64,000 nucleotides of DNA from Hyalella azteca (GCF_000764305.2 NW_025939063.1:58675-122674); one strand, 5' to 3'. Shown: positions 45,101 to 57,010, counted from the stretch's first letter. Notes: a model not told the origin generated them from the letters alone. Numbers and translations are program-made.

Positions 45101-48100
45101 GAGTACGGGCATCCCACATGTGGTGTCGGTGACGCAATAAGCCACGTCGAAATAGACGTGAACAATAGCGTTGTGACCGCCATCTTCTCGAGGGAAGACG
45201 TAATAGAACTGGTAATCATCGATTACTGGAAAGAAAAAAATCTATTATTAGTTATCTAATTAGAATAGTTTTTGAAGTTTGAATTAGCTTGCGTTTTGAA
45301 ATCTTATGAGGAAAGCTAGTTATAAATTTTTAAAATAATTTCGAAAATTTCGTGCGGCAAGATAATCAGTGCTTCTCATAAGGCAGCATCAGAAAACATT
45401 CATCGAAAAAATGTAGATGGAGAAATTAAATTAAATTCCATCGCGTGGGCCATCTTGAGGCTGGTAGCTCCCATTAATGAATCATTTACATTAAGCCTAT
45501 GTTAAGTTAGTATTTGTAACGTGATTATGGGAATGACGTGCCTGACAGTAAAGTATAATTGGTCACATTTCAAGCAAATTCAGCGGACGATGTAAACAGG
45601 ACAAGGAGACATTCCTACTCGAAGGTCTCGGACAAATTTACGGCCGGACTTGCGGCCGGTCTCACTGCCAATCTCCAAATTCAAAGATCAAGGAACATCT
45701 CCCAAACTAAAAAACGCAACTCGATGAAACTTGATGCACTTATTCATCAGGACCTACCGGTGACGTTTTGCTCATGAAAATTTTTCCCATTTCACCTTCA
45801 TTCGTGAATTATGCGGCCCTTCCGGCCGAAAGTTGCAGTAATCAAGAAATTTCTTTTGATCTACCGAAGAAATTTGAATAGAACTTTGTATATGTAAACC
45901 TAACTTCCCAACGGTGATCTTTAGCTCGTGACAATTTTTCGATTTTGCCTTCTTTCGCGGGTTATACGGATATACGGAAAAGTGACCGGCATTTCTGAAG
46001 CAGATTTTTAAATTTGCATTGACAAATAGCCATATACGTATTATAGCCGTATAACTCGCAAACGAAGGCAAAATTGAAAAAATTATCACGAGCTAAACAT
46101 CACCGCTGAAAAGTTAGGAATGTAATAAAGTTTCGTTCAAATCTGTTCAGTAGTTTAGAAGAAATTCCTTGGTCACTGCAAATTTCTGTCCGAATTGCTC
46201 TATAACTCTGGAATGAAGGTGAAATAGAAAAAATTTCACGAGCTAAACATCACCGTTAGGTCCTGATGAATACGTGTACCAAGTTTCATCGAGCTTAGTT
46301 CATTAGTTTGGGTGATATTCTTGGTCACTGAATTTGTAGATTGGCCGTGAGACCTGCCGCGAGTCCGGCCGTAAATTTGTCCTATACCCATACACAATGA
46401 ATTGTCGTTTAAATTTAGGGGTATGGAGAGAAGATAACTGGTTTATTCTACTTTGAAGCGAGTAATAAATATTTTAGACATTTCGGACAACTTACCATTT
46501 CTCTCAAATGATTCCACAACTTCAGAAAAGACATCCGAGAAGAAATTCACGAGCTGGTACTGCTTGAATTCGATATTTTCGACAATAGTGTTGATATAAG
46601 GAGCGGTGCCTGTTAAGATATACATCGGTAAACAACGATTTACTGTAATGGGTAAAAGACATGTCAAATAGAAGTGTCTGCTTTAATAAAGGTGAATAAC
46701 AATTAACTAGCAGAAGTAAGTGGCTATTAGGTCTGAGGTTGGCATGATGAATGCGCGTCAATAAGTTTTACGAATTGGCATCAAAACCATCACTAGGTAA
46801 CTTGACCGCTTATGTCATCTGCTTGCTGCTAACTAGAAAGACCTTTAAGCTATGTATTTAGCGAGCAGTGGTAGTAACTTGAGGGATTCTTATCGCTTTT
46901 TGTAATATGTGGTATGCAAAGTTTGAGCATGATTGTTTTTCAGTACTATTTATACAAGTGATTGTTATTTTCATATGCTTTGGTCCTATACCGTTGTACA
47001 CTACTAGATTTGCTTTGTAACCCCAACGTTCTTGGGATTACTATAATATCGTCAGTCATGAAAAGATCCGGTCAAATGACACGAGTTTAGATCTATGAAC
47101 AAGGCACGAAAAAGAAAAGAATCGGCGACAGGCCACATCAGGCCTACACTTCAGCGCCGACATCACTATGTTATGTTATGCACAACTTGCCTGAGGAAGA
47201 ACATCCGACTAGAACGGATGTTTCTTTGATCCCTTATTAGGCCTCTCACCCTCACTCTACGCTGATCTACATGGTTGATCATCTCCTCAGCAGGTTCAAT
47301 TGCCTGCTTCATCAAGCGCTTCCTTATTCTCGTCACTACCGTTACGTTCCATATTCCACCATGTACAGACCTCGCACGACGACTTCCAAGGACGAACTGG
47401 CACTTGCGGATGCGAAAATAGTTTATCAAATATTTTCCTCGTGTAAAAGCTTTCAGCCGACAAAACTGGGAGTGTGAAAACTTGCAGCGTATTCGCGCAG
47501 CATACAAAAGCCGCGTGTATAAGTGCCTTTAGTCTCAACATTTGTGCAAGTCACAGCCTTGCATAACCTAACCTAATCACACTTCTGTCCTCTGACGCTA
47601 GGAGTTACGTATACCGGTATATCCACAAGTTACGCGAGAGTCTTTTGAATACAGATGAGTGTAGGCAGATGATGCTGAGTGTATAGTATTTGGATGTGGA
47701 ATCAGAAATGATTCACTTATGCAACTAAAACCTTGACATATTTATTTATTTCATGGTTACCTCAATCACAGAAATTTCGAATTTTAAGCAAATTCTCTGC
47801 TTCACTAGTCAAATCCTAGTTCTACGTTCATCTATCCAATGAAACTGATAATGTTAACATGTTTTCATTTGATACTAGTAAAGTGAACTACGAATTTCGT
47901 TACTTATTTATTGGCGAAGAAAGTAAGACTCATACACATTTAATGTTACAGCTCATTCACACAAGTACATGTATCTCAGGGACTCACTCAAAGGTACAGA
48001 TACAGGTGGTCCGTCGGAAATGCTGGAATTCGCCACGTAAATGACTTTCTCGCCACCATGACAGGAACAAGGCTTCCTGTTGAATTGGTAAGCCGTGCAG

Positions 48101-51100
48101 GTTCCATTGAACGCGAAGGCAGTCATATCTGAGAAAATTAAATTCGTTTTCTTGTAGGCTTTTGTGTGAAATGTAGTCAGAAATGTAATCAACATTTTTA
48201 TGATCAATATATTTAAAGCAAATCTTTTTTCACTAGAGCTATAAAATGAAAAAAATTTACAGGCTTTGCTCCTAATTGCTGAGTGTGCTCGTGAACTTAT
48301 GCTCGTTGATTTGGATGGTCCTCAGAAAAAAAAAAATTTAATTTGTTGCTACCTCAAAAACCGGTTCGTCTAGATGCCTGAATGATATCCCCGGAATGTT
48401 TTTCAATTCAGTTAATATTTAGAGGTCGCTCAATGGTGTCAAAGTTACACCCTGTGGCTCAAGGTCATTGGGTCCGTAGAGCGAAAAAAGAAACGGATCT
48501 TAACATGTTTGAACAGGGATTCTTTGTCCAGCCGCACCTTGAACGACCTAATTTCATTCCCGAGTGCTTTGTGCAGTGTACGCTTCTGACAGTCAGTCGT
48601 GTTCAGCTACGGATTGTTGATGGTTGAGATAGGCAACGGCGACTGCCACACTTGCGAAGAAGGAATATTTAGTGTCTCCTTCTCCTGCGTTGACGGGAGT
48701 AAAGCTTCCTTCGTGCAAGGAAGTGCTGGCCGTTGTCCTCTTCCATCATGGCAACGGCGCTACTTACGAAGACGCCTTCAAGGAGGTCATCTCATCAGTC
48801 CTCCAGTTCTGGGAGCGCGCAATAATTCCAACGATGAGTCCCGATAACATCTTAACGAAACTGCAAAAGATTGAGCAAGAATACCAGCTATCGTCAAGAA
48901 GAATCTTCACCGGGAATCCAAAGCCCAGACCAGAAGGAGTTCGTTTTCACGGAGGAACTGGAGAGGGTCTTCGAAGTAGCCCACAAGGGTGCGCTTTCGA
49001 TCATGAAGACTGAGGAAGACATGGTCTTCCTCCTTGTCGCACAGCGGCAGCCTGGCCCCTTTGGCTCCCTAGTGAATTTCTAGCGCCCCCTACAGACATA
49101 CGCATCTTTCTTGAAATTTGGTACTCCGTAATTTTAAAAGATAAAGGTTAAACACAAATATGTATTTCACAAATAGAACCTCATTTAGTGAACCAATACT
49201 TTTTTCAGCTGTTTTAACTGTTTCAGCACTAGAAACCTAGGACGTTTCGGAAGAATTTACGGCCGGACTCGTGGCCGCGGTCTCACGACCAATCTCCAAA
49301 TTCAATTATCAAGTAATATCTCCCAAGCTAATGAACGCAGCTCAATGAAACTTGGAACATGTATTCATCAGAACCTAACGGTGATGTTTAGCTCGTAAAT
49401 TTTGTTTTTTGTTTCACATTTATTCGTGAGTTACGCGTATATTGCGAAACAGGTCGAAATTCGCAGTGATCAAAGAATTTCTTAAAAACTATTGAACAGA
49501 TTTGAACGGAATTTTAAACATACATTCCTAACTACCAAGCGGTGATTTTTTAGCTAAGAATATTTTTTTTTTCAATTTACTTTGGTTTGCGAGTTTTTTT
49601 TCATTTCACCGTCATTCTTGATTTCACACTTCCTTATATCCGGCCCGTATCGCCGGGTAATTTGTCACTTAAATCCGCGGCGATCAAAAAATTTGTCACT
49701 ACAGAACAGATTTCAACGAAACTTTGAATATAAATACATAACCTCTCAACGGTGATGTTTAGCTCGTGACAATTGTTCTATTTTGCTTTCGTTCGCGAGT
49801 TATACAGATATAGGAGGAACGACCGGCTTTTCTACCGGCCGGTTTAACCAAGAGCCTTATACGTATAGCCGTATAACTCGTAAACAAAGGCAAAACGTAA
49901 AAATTGTAAACATCATCGTTGCTGAGGTTAGGTATTTAAATACTAAGTTTTGTTCAAATCTGTTCAGTAGTTTAGAAAAAAATTCTTGATTACTGCGAAT
50001 TTAAGCACTTATTACTGTTTAAATCACGAATGCAGGTGAAATAAAAAAAAAAAATAACTCGCGAACGAAGGCACAATCGAAAAAATTTTCATGAGCTAAA
50101 CATTACCGTTCGGTAGTTAGGACTGTAAATTCAAAATTTCGTTCGAATCTGTTCAGTAGTTTGGAAGAAATTACTTTATCACTGTGAATTTCGGCCCGTA
50201 TTGCCAGATATAACTATGGCAAAAACAAACGATGGCTAAATTTAAACCATTTCCACGAGCAAAACATTATTGTTAGGTCCTAATGAATACGTATACCAAG
50301 CTTCATCGAATTAAGTTCATTAGTTTGAGAGATATTCCTTGATCATTGAATTTGGAAATTGGCCGTGAGGCCGGCCGTTAATTTGTCCGAGACGTAAACC
50401 CAGGGGAGATTAAAAAACAGATCTGGGCGAAAAAACCATCGCTGGGAGTCATGTGCTGCACGTGTTGTGTACAAATCGTCAAACAAACGTTCGAACTTCT
50501 GACATTGACTTTTGACTGCCGCCCCCCCCTACCGCCCTTTTCTTCCTTACCGCCCCCCAAAATCTTTCCACCGCCCCCAGGGGGGCCATATCGCCCACTT
50601 TGGGAGCCACTGATCTAGACGAACCAATTTTTGAGGCAGAAACTCGTTAAAAAAAAACTTTTGAGGACCACCCTACTCGTTGATGGATTGCCTTGTGAGC
50701 TGAACTTTCAATGTTGAAAATATTTAGCTAGCCAGAGAGGATAACAGAAATCTGCTGCTAATTTTATTTTGCCTCATTTTAAGCCAACCAGCACGCAACA
50801 AAGGTTTCGTATTGTTTAGAAGTATGGCATAAAGTTCCCCAAATGAAGGTAACTATTGCTCAATCACTTGAAAACGCATCATAATAAATTTGCAATGCAA
50901 TTGAGATGTCTGACCTCAGTTCTTATATATGGATAACAGTTTGTTTACACATTAAGAGAGATTGACAAATAATATAGTAAATGTTTTAAGATATGGAGCT
51001 GATAAATTTATGACAAGGTCATAAATTTGGGTCAATCAGACCCTAGCTAATCGTATCTTTCATAAATAACATTTAGTTCAATCATGGTCGACTGCTAATT

Positions 51101-54100
51101 ACGAACGTGCACAAAAAGTTTCATAATTAGTCTGCATGGATGCACACCATACTGCCGGGCTCTCGCCAGTCACAATTCAGTCCAATATTCTTTAATGCAA
51201 AATAATGCATTTCTATAGAAACATTCACGACAGCCGTGCAGAGCACCTGCCATGCTACACACGGCCCAGCCACGATCAAGGCAAAACATGTTTTGACCGG
51301 GACGGGACTGGCATGGTACGAAAAGAACTGAAAAGACGAAAATGATAGGAAAGGGACTGAAGTGAGGACGATCCGTGACCGGATCGTCCGTGACCGCAAA
51401 TGCACCTGGCTGGGAACGGAACGTGACTGGCATATGACTGGCATGTGTCAGACAGAAAGATGTAAATAAGCCCGGAAGTCGCGGCCCGAAACCGCGTCGT
51501 TGTAGCGGTGATATCGTTGGCGGCCGCCCTCGGTCTGATCGGGCTTGCCCATTTCCTAGGTAAGTTCATACTGAAGGCTGCTTCCAATATTCCACCCAAA
51601 GATCAAAATATTTTACCATTCGGTATCGTTTGAGATAACCTTTTATTATCATCCAAGTAGTAAAATCGCAATAGCAAAGCAAACGCTAGTAAGAATTATG
51701 TGTTTGTCGGATGTAGCGCGTCATTATCCCATTAAATGAAAAATTTTTCCTAGGGATCGAATGATAAGTAGGATTCTCACCTGCCAAGGCAGACATTCTC
51801 GCACACTGCGCCACATTCGACGCTGTGATTTTCTTGGACGTAGTCGTTGCGAAGTCCAAATCGCTCGCCGTAATCGAAAGACGCCGGTATGTCTGAGAGA
51901 AGGACACAAGTTAGCGTCTTTACGTCCGAAGGAAGAACACACGTTATCGCCGGTACGTCTGGAGGTAGGACACACGTTAGCGTCGGTACGTCTGAAGGAC
52001 ATACGTTCTCGACGGTAAGTCTGAGGGAAGAAAACGTGCACGTTATCGTCGGCACGGCTAACGGAAGAACATTCGTTCTCGGCGGTAATTCTGAAGGAAG
52101 GACAAGCGTTAGCGGCAGTACGTCTGAAGGAAAGACACACGTTAGCGTCAGTAAGTCCGATGTATGGACACGATTTCGTCGATATGTAGAGGAAGGACTC
52201 ACTTTGCCCGACCTTTTCATCATTTATCGAGCCTCATTAAAGATGCAAATCAGCGAATAATTAATGCACTAGCTTAATATACGAGTATTAACTCTACTCA
52301 AATAAATAAAATTCATTAAGCAGGCAAGAAAAAAGTGACAACAGATATACGACTCGAAAAATGGTTTAACATATCAAGGAGCAATAGGCGAAAATTCGTA
52401 GAACAAAATCGGCAAGGTATAAAAAACTTCGTCGTCAAACTTGTTTTCAGCGTGATATTGGGAAAATATATATAACCTGAAAGTGGTAAATACTTCCCGC
52501 CGGAGTGCTGCAGGAGTTTTTTGTGTATGAATGGCTCACCACCATCGATTTCGGGCCCGGCATCGTCAGGGTCCAGAAGCGTATGGAAGTATTAGTCGCC
52601 CTACGGCCCAGCAGACTTGATGAGCGTGGAGCCACGTCAACCTGCAAGTGAACAGGGATGGGTTACTTCAAAGAGTCAATATTTACAGATAAAGCTCGTA
52701 TCTACAATTGATTAAATGTTGAGCTCGTTTTTTAAAGGTTTTATTTAAAGATCTGCATGGGCTGTGTGCGAAAGTACGAGTATCACAGAGAATTAAACGA
52801 GGCTCTGGTGAAATAGTGATGCACTTCAGTGTGTGTTTGCTTCAGTGTAGGTTACCCTTACACAATTTGTCCCGGCCAAAGAACACATACGTGTTGTGCT
52901 TCTGACGTGCTATTAATCGATTTGATGTTGCTGAATGCAAAGGATTAAAGTAGTTTTTTAAACCCGATCGTAAATCATTTCCAATCAAATGATCGGATAG
53001 GTCATGAGATCTTTGATCAATATATTGATGTGAAAATTCAGGACGAACCTTCCAGTTCCATTTTTAATTTACCAAAACCTAAAATAAACTTACGTCTCAA
53101 TTAGAACGAACAAAAACGTTCTGGAAAACTTGACAATTGTTCAAGCCTTGCCGATAATTTGCATCATAAACTATATACTAGAATATGAATTTAAATAAAC
53201 AAATACCTATGAGGTAAGTGCTTTAATCTGTGCTCTAACATTAGGGGAACATACATTGTTAACAAACACAGTGGCCAGTATTTCGGGCATGAATGAACTT
53301 GAAGCCTAGCTGTTTTTTTTTTGCCCGAAAGTTTAATTGATAAAAAATAACCGTTTAAGTGAACAAAACGGATTTCAGACAAATGATCATCTAAAAATTA
53401 AATAAAATATCGTTTCAGCTCGCGGTACTTACGCTGTCGGGATACGATGCCATAGAGAGTCCAAAGCACAGCACCTGCAACACAGAACAAGTTAAAGTGA
53501 AACTATAGAACAGCATCAGGAAAAAAATATCCATGTAAATTAAAGGCGCAACACTTACTGTACATGAGTCCTTGGGATAAAAAAACAACAATAAATATCT
53601 TCGGATATACGCAGAATTGGGTTGCTACCGTGGAATTTGATCTAATCATGAAACCCACATGGAGATACGTAGCGCTTCGATGGAAAAGGAAGCAGTAACC
53701 CAGCAACCGTAACATTAAAGTGAGGACATTATGTGAGACTGGTAAATAGTAAATATCTATCTGAATCAATTTTCTTTACTCATAAAATAACTAAAAATGT
53801 ATAAATAAATAAATAAAATAACTAACTAACACAATAACATTACTCAATATTAATGAAGGGAACTTGTATAGGAATTTATTCGTCCAAAAATCATGCACGA
53901 TCAACTTAGCTTCTCAATAAATATTTTAGCCGTTGGCAACTGGGTGACTGCATGGTTTCGGGAATGTCAATTCATTGCAATTCATTTGAAATTTGATTAT
54001 AATTGAGGACCTCGCCGTGGATAATATTAGACATTTATTTTTAATTACTATTTCAAAAATGGTGTTATGATGTTCGTCTATGCAAAATTGTCATAGAGTG

Positions 54101-54536
54101 CATTTTAGTTGTCTTTCATAAAATAAACTATTTGCGAATTTACACACTTAAAACCGGTCAGTGTAAAACAAATTTCCTCATGGAAATAAACTATCCTTGA
54201 CGATCTATTTGAAATTTGTAAAACACATTTGATACCTGGTATTTGATACCGACTTGTTTTCATTTTGAGCCACCTATTTTGTGAGCATTTCAACTCGGCC
54301 AAACAATATGTTATATCCGCTATTGCATTAAAGACAAATAAACGAAAATAAAGCATGCACCGAGAATCCAATAAGTGTTTGCAAGTCATTCAATTTCCAC
54401 ACAGCTAAATAGCTAAGTTAACCACTCCGTATATTTTGAGGATATGCATGCCTCATGAACAAACATAAGTTGACGTCAGTCTCACCGAAGTGAATAGGCC
54501 AGTGAGGATGTTCTTTATGCGTAGCTCCTTCATCAT
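42140..54536 (-). CDS. secreted PAN/apple-like and CUB-like protein of unknown function
   Basis: Minus-strand exons: 54536-54486, 53474-53433, 52641-52540, 51892-51781, 48128-47988, 46642-46496, 45225-45070, 43001-42736 and 42232-42140. Every junction is GT-AG and every phase agrees (1110 nt, 369 aa). Two Met codons open exon 1. Residues 1-26 form a signal peptide with a hydrophobic core (NILTGLFTSVLCFGLSMA). Residues about 66-120 resemble a PAN/apple module: helix SNVAQCARM, strand MTAFAFNGTCTAYQF. Two usual Cys are replaced (CARMS, ADMTAF). A middle part with C-rich loops (PCSCHGG; DVAYCVTDTTCGM) matches nothing I know. Residues about 252-369 look like a CUB domain: NECGNTIQLP, FSHPGFGCKAF, TYNCSVTF, GSCDGYTL, NLCTNEW, ending KTFKAGFSVYMAT. 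Exon 6 has an alternative in-frame acceptor 33 nt inside. Probably a secreted binding protein rather than an enzyme. Confidence 0.8.
44270..44960 (-). pseudogene. possible decayed element ORF in PAN/CUB intron 7
   Basis: The minus strand shows short frames separated by stops with protein-like words (for example WFLNYHKTTKCW, KFPGPSDFGNA, KIGACETVCESSR). This suggests an old transposon-derived reading frame. I do not recognise the family. Confidence 0.25.
45628..46382. mobile_element. palindromic DNA element with GGCCGG-type inverted ends, copy 1
   Basis: Left end GGACAAATTTACGGCCGGAC and right end GTCCGGCCGTAAATTTGTCC are inverted complements, with similarity running about 55 bp inward (CTCCAAATTC against GAATTTGTAG). 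Inside, a module of the form GGTGATNTTTAGCTCGTGA then TTTTGCCTTCTTTCGCG occurs about twice in each orientation, so the element folds back around about 46000. No transposase. It lies in PAN/CUB intron 6. Confidence 0.8.
47045..47181 (+). mobile_element. solo 3' tail of the CR1-like non-LTR family
   Basis: Same 3' sequence as at 26690-26935: AAAGATCCGGTCAAATGACA, GAATCGGCGACAGG, CAGCGCCGACATCACTATG and a TATGT repeat. It is severely 5'-truncated and lies in PAN/CUB intron 5. Confidence 0.8.
48672..49083 (+). pseudogene. frameshifted transposon-associated ORF remnant
   Basis: Plus-strand frames join across a frameshift near 48890. The first carries LPSCKEVLAVVLFHHGN, then FKEVISSVLQFWERAIIPT and NILTKLQKIEQEYQ. 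The second carries KEFVFTEELERVFEVAHKGA, then KTEEDMVFLLVAQRQPGPFG. From memory this layout resembles uncharacterised proteins repeated in arthropod genomes (a LPTxxEVL region, then a FLxxQRxPGxxGS segment), probably transposon-related; this needs a database search. It sits in PAN/CUB intron 4, opposite to that gene. Confidence 0.5.
49245..50397. mobile_element. palindromic DNA element with GGCCGG-type inverted ends, copy 2
   Basis: Left end AGAATTTACGGCCGGACTCG with GGTCTCACGACCAATCTCCA, and right end ATTGGCCGTGAGG with CCGGCCGTTAATTTGTCC, are inverted. It shares the internal GGTGATGTTTAGCTCGT and TCGTTCGCGAGTTATA modules with the copy at 45628, in both orientations, but is about 400 bp longer. 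Non-autonomous; superfamily not determined. Confidence 0.78.
51893..52185. repeat. 33-bp minisatellite containing splice-acceptor sequence
   Basis: About nine units of 33 bp of the form CGCCGGTACGTCTGAAGGAA plus GGACACACGTTAG. On the minus strand each unit reads CCTTC(C/T)TTCAG/ACGTACCGGCG, matching the genuine acceptor and first bases of PAN/CUB exon 4 (CTTCTCTCAG/ACATACCGGCG). Because 33 is a multiple of three, long open frames run through it on both strands; these are repeat artefacts. Confidence 0.88.
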
Positions 54537-55194
54537 TTTGACTTTAAGGTTTCTTCTCACCTTCTATAACTTCCAAAATATGATATTTATCACTGTGAAG
54601 AAATTTATCAGGTTATGTATTATAGGTTATTTTACAACAGTTTGCCGACAGTATTTTACCACAGTTTGCCACAGTACTGCCGTTATACTAGTAAAGTACG
54701 ACAAACACTATAGAAGATTAATATCATGGTATCCTCAACGTACTATTAGTTCAGGGTAAATTTAAGGCATCAAAGATCTGAACTGGGTTTGAATATTTGA
54801 TGTAATAAGATATGGTGTCTTTATAATTATAGGGTACTTCTGGGATTAAAAAACAATAAAAAATATTGACGAAGCTCATAGAGAAAAGAAAATCAGAGTA
54901 GTTGAAAATAGGGAATATGAAGGAAATACTTGTTTGGCTGGTGATATGCGGTTCCAACGTAAGCGGAGAGCTTCGAGGTTTTTACGGCCAATCCGTATCG
55001 ATGCGAGTGATCCCAGCGAGTAAATAAATAGTTTATTAGGACTCTATCAGTGATCTGGCCAGTCTCTGTCGTATCGTAATTATGCATACAAGTTTTAATG
55101 TCACCATTTTGATGGGTAAATATCATGAGGAATTTGAGAAGTAAATGAATCGAATCTTCCTGTAGTTATTGTTGTAATTGCCCATCCTGGTAGT

Positions 55195-55466
55195 GGTGAC
55201 TAGGGAGGGGGGTGATAGGTGTTTTTCCGGGCACTCGGTGCCACTGGTAGTTCTACGACCATCACTGGCTCGCTGACCCGCCAGAACCATTTGATTGCAT
55301 TACACAACATCCTGGACAAGCCAGGTACTCATTTATCAACCAGAGTTGGATGAATGGCTGAGTTGACCATGAGCTGAGCTTCCCGGATGAACTTGTCCTC
55401 AGTGACACTCGAACCCGGGCGCTGTGCGAGAGACAGAGCCTCTCACCACTGCACCACCACAGCTCA
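55195..55466 (-). mobile_element. tRNA-derived SINE
   Basis: On the minus strand the element starts near 55463 with an A-box-like GGTGGTGCAGTGGTGAGAGG. About 38 bp later comes a B-box-like GGGTTCGAGTGTC, the layout of an internal RNA polymerase III promoter. About 200 bp of unrelated body follows. No clear target duplication was found. Confidence 0.6.
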
Positions 55467-55643
55467 ATCGAATCTTCCTCGAGCGGCACTGCCGCTTCCA
55501 ACACCTCAGTTAACATACAGAACGAACACGCGGCCGAATGATCCTAGAATATAAATAGGCTCTAAGCCTCATCACTGTTTTTTCAGAAACTCCTACATTT
55601 TTTATTTCGAATAGGCGAGTCTCAGAACTAGCATTATCAATGT

Positions 55644-55731
55644 ATACAGGCAGGAAAATTTGCTAAGCAGGCATTACCAATAAAAGANATACAGGCAGGA
55701 AAATTTGCTAAGCAGGCATTACCAATAAAAG
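55644..55731. other. single-N gap with 44-bp duplicated flanks
   Basis: An exact 44-bp stretch starting ATACAGGCAGGAAAATTTGC lies on each side of the N at 55688. This is probably an unmerged contig overlap. Confidence 0.8.
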
Positions 55732-55969
55732 AAAGCGAACAAAATCTTTTAAATCTCCCATGGCTGGCAATCGGATTGCGAAATGTGATTTTTGACCACA
55801 TTTTAAAGCGGAGCAATATCGCGATAAGGAAAAAAAATATCAGTTGTGATTTTTGAATAGGGGCAGAACTATTCATCCCTCTTAGATGATGGAGCAATTC
55901 ATGTGTAAAAACTTTGTAAGAAGACGTATCAGAGTACCGAGCAGCCCTCTAAAACTTTGTGGTGCCGAC

Positions 55970-56070
55970 AAGGCCAGCAGCCAGAGTGGTTAGGCGAGGC
56001 CACATTGCCGCGCCTTAAGGCTCTCATTGAGAACCGCGAGCCCTCAGGCAGGCTTGGCTGGATCCCTATG
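55970..56070 (+). repeat. possible tRNA-related repeat
   Basis: CAGAGTGGTTAGGCGAGG resembles an A box of a Ser/Leu-type tRNA. No convincing B box or cloverleaf follows, so not a functional tRNA; perhaps a second SINE fragment. Confidence 0.3.
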
Positions 56071-56149
56071 AGATTCTATCACTACCGATAGTCATTATAT
56101 CTCCGCTCGTATATGAAATATCTATCTGAATTGCAGAGCCGGGCAGCGC

Positions 56150-56537
56150 TACTTTAAAATGTAGCGGCCGCTACCGCTACATGCTCTAAATGTAGCGGGC
56201 GCTACCGCTACACCCACTGGATTGTAGCAAGCGCTAATAACAACTAACATGTTGACACTAGTAACAGGCTGAGGTTGACAACATTACACCGAAATCTTTC
56301 GTACAGTTTTATTCTGTAATTTATATTATGTATGTATCATGCTGGTTTTTAAATAATATTTAATACTATTAAGTAAAATCTAAAGGCTCTATCTATCAAT
56401 GTAGCGGTAGCGTTGTAGCGGCAAAATCTCGTATCGTTGCTTAAATAGGTAGCGGGCGCTACCGCTACCGCTACATTGCCTTAAATGTAGCGCCGCTTCC
56501 GCTACCGCTACATGTAGCGCGCTACTGCCCACCTCTG
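56150..56537. repeat. TAGCGG-rich palindromic repeats
   Basis: Two blocks (about 56155-56230 and 56398-56537) of alternating TAGCGG and CCGCTA words. The second ends with GCGCTACTGCCCACCTCTG exactly as at 9855. About 170 bp of AT-rich sequence separates them, so the pair may be the ends of one element. Confidence 0.75.
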
Positions 56538-56899
56538 TCTTTACTCAAGGGTCGCTGAGCATAGAGGGAGGAGTTATCTGACTGGGCAGTTACTATCGCT
56601 CCCTCTTCATTCGGCTGTGCACACTCACGCCGAACAGTGCTACGTTCCAGTGTCAGACACTGACTTTTAAGGTTTTAGCTTCTACTTCTAAGGCATCCGA
56701 TCAGCGTAATCCTTGTATATTTTTAAGAATAGCTGGATAGGACTAGTTTAAATGCAGCCTTTAGTTCTTATCCACTAGATATTATGAATAGATAGGTATT
56801 TACTTTATTAATCTCCCTTTTGCCTGTAAATTCAGGTTATTACCTGCTGTATATTTTTTTTAATCCGAACTTCATTACCTTCTGATTGTATATGTACTC

Positions 56900-57010
56900 T
56901 AGATTTATCGAACAGACGGAGGAGCTGGACTCCGAAACGCTTTCAATAGAGATATGCTGAATTTTTGCGGAGTTTTCTTCGGTTTTATTAAATTTTTGAA
57001 CACAAATTTG
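56900..57010. repeat. single-arm relative of the 9.5-kb hairpin
   Basis: GGACTCCGAAACGCTTTCAA, then ATATGCTGAATTTTTGCGGA and TTTTCTTCGGTTTTATTAAA align with one arm of the hairpins at 9473-9622 and 12110-12259. Confidence 0.6.

Noticed and set aside
44966..45259. Plus-strand 97-residue open frame flanked by AG and GT
   Set aside because: It overlaps a minus-strand exon (45225-45070) whose phases match both neighbours, so the plus-strand frame is a shadow.
47166..47541. Overlapping open frames on both strands beside the non-LTR tail
   Set aside because: Several frames are open together with no start or splice context and no recognisable family; perhaps part of a repeat, but not supportable as a gene.
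51463..51560. Plus-strand hydrophobic stretch (RVVVAVISLAAALGLIGLAHFL) ending at a donor-like CTAG/GTAAGT
   Set aside because: It has no Met, a stop just upstream and no partner exon found on the plus strand; left as an unexplained coincidence.
51777..52260. Long open frames on both strands with 11- to 13-residue repeats (Ser/Gly/Thr-rich)
   Set aside because: They are a by-product of a 33-bp minisatellite whose unit length is a multiple of three; the region lies in an intron of the PAN/CUB gene and several frames are open at once.
54490..54759. Plus-strand 89-residue frame
   Set aside because: It overlaps the minus-strand first coding exon of the PAN/CUB gene and has no splice partner.
55970..56070. 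A tRNA gene
   Set aside because: An A-box-like stretch is present, but no B box, acceptor stem pairing or anticodon arm can be drawn.
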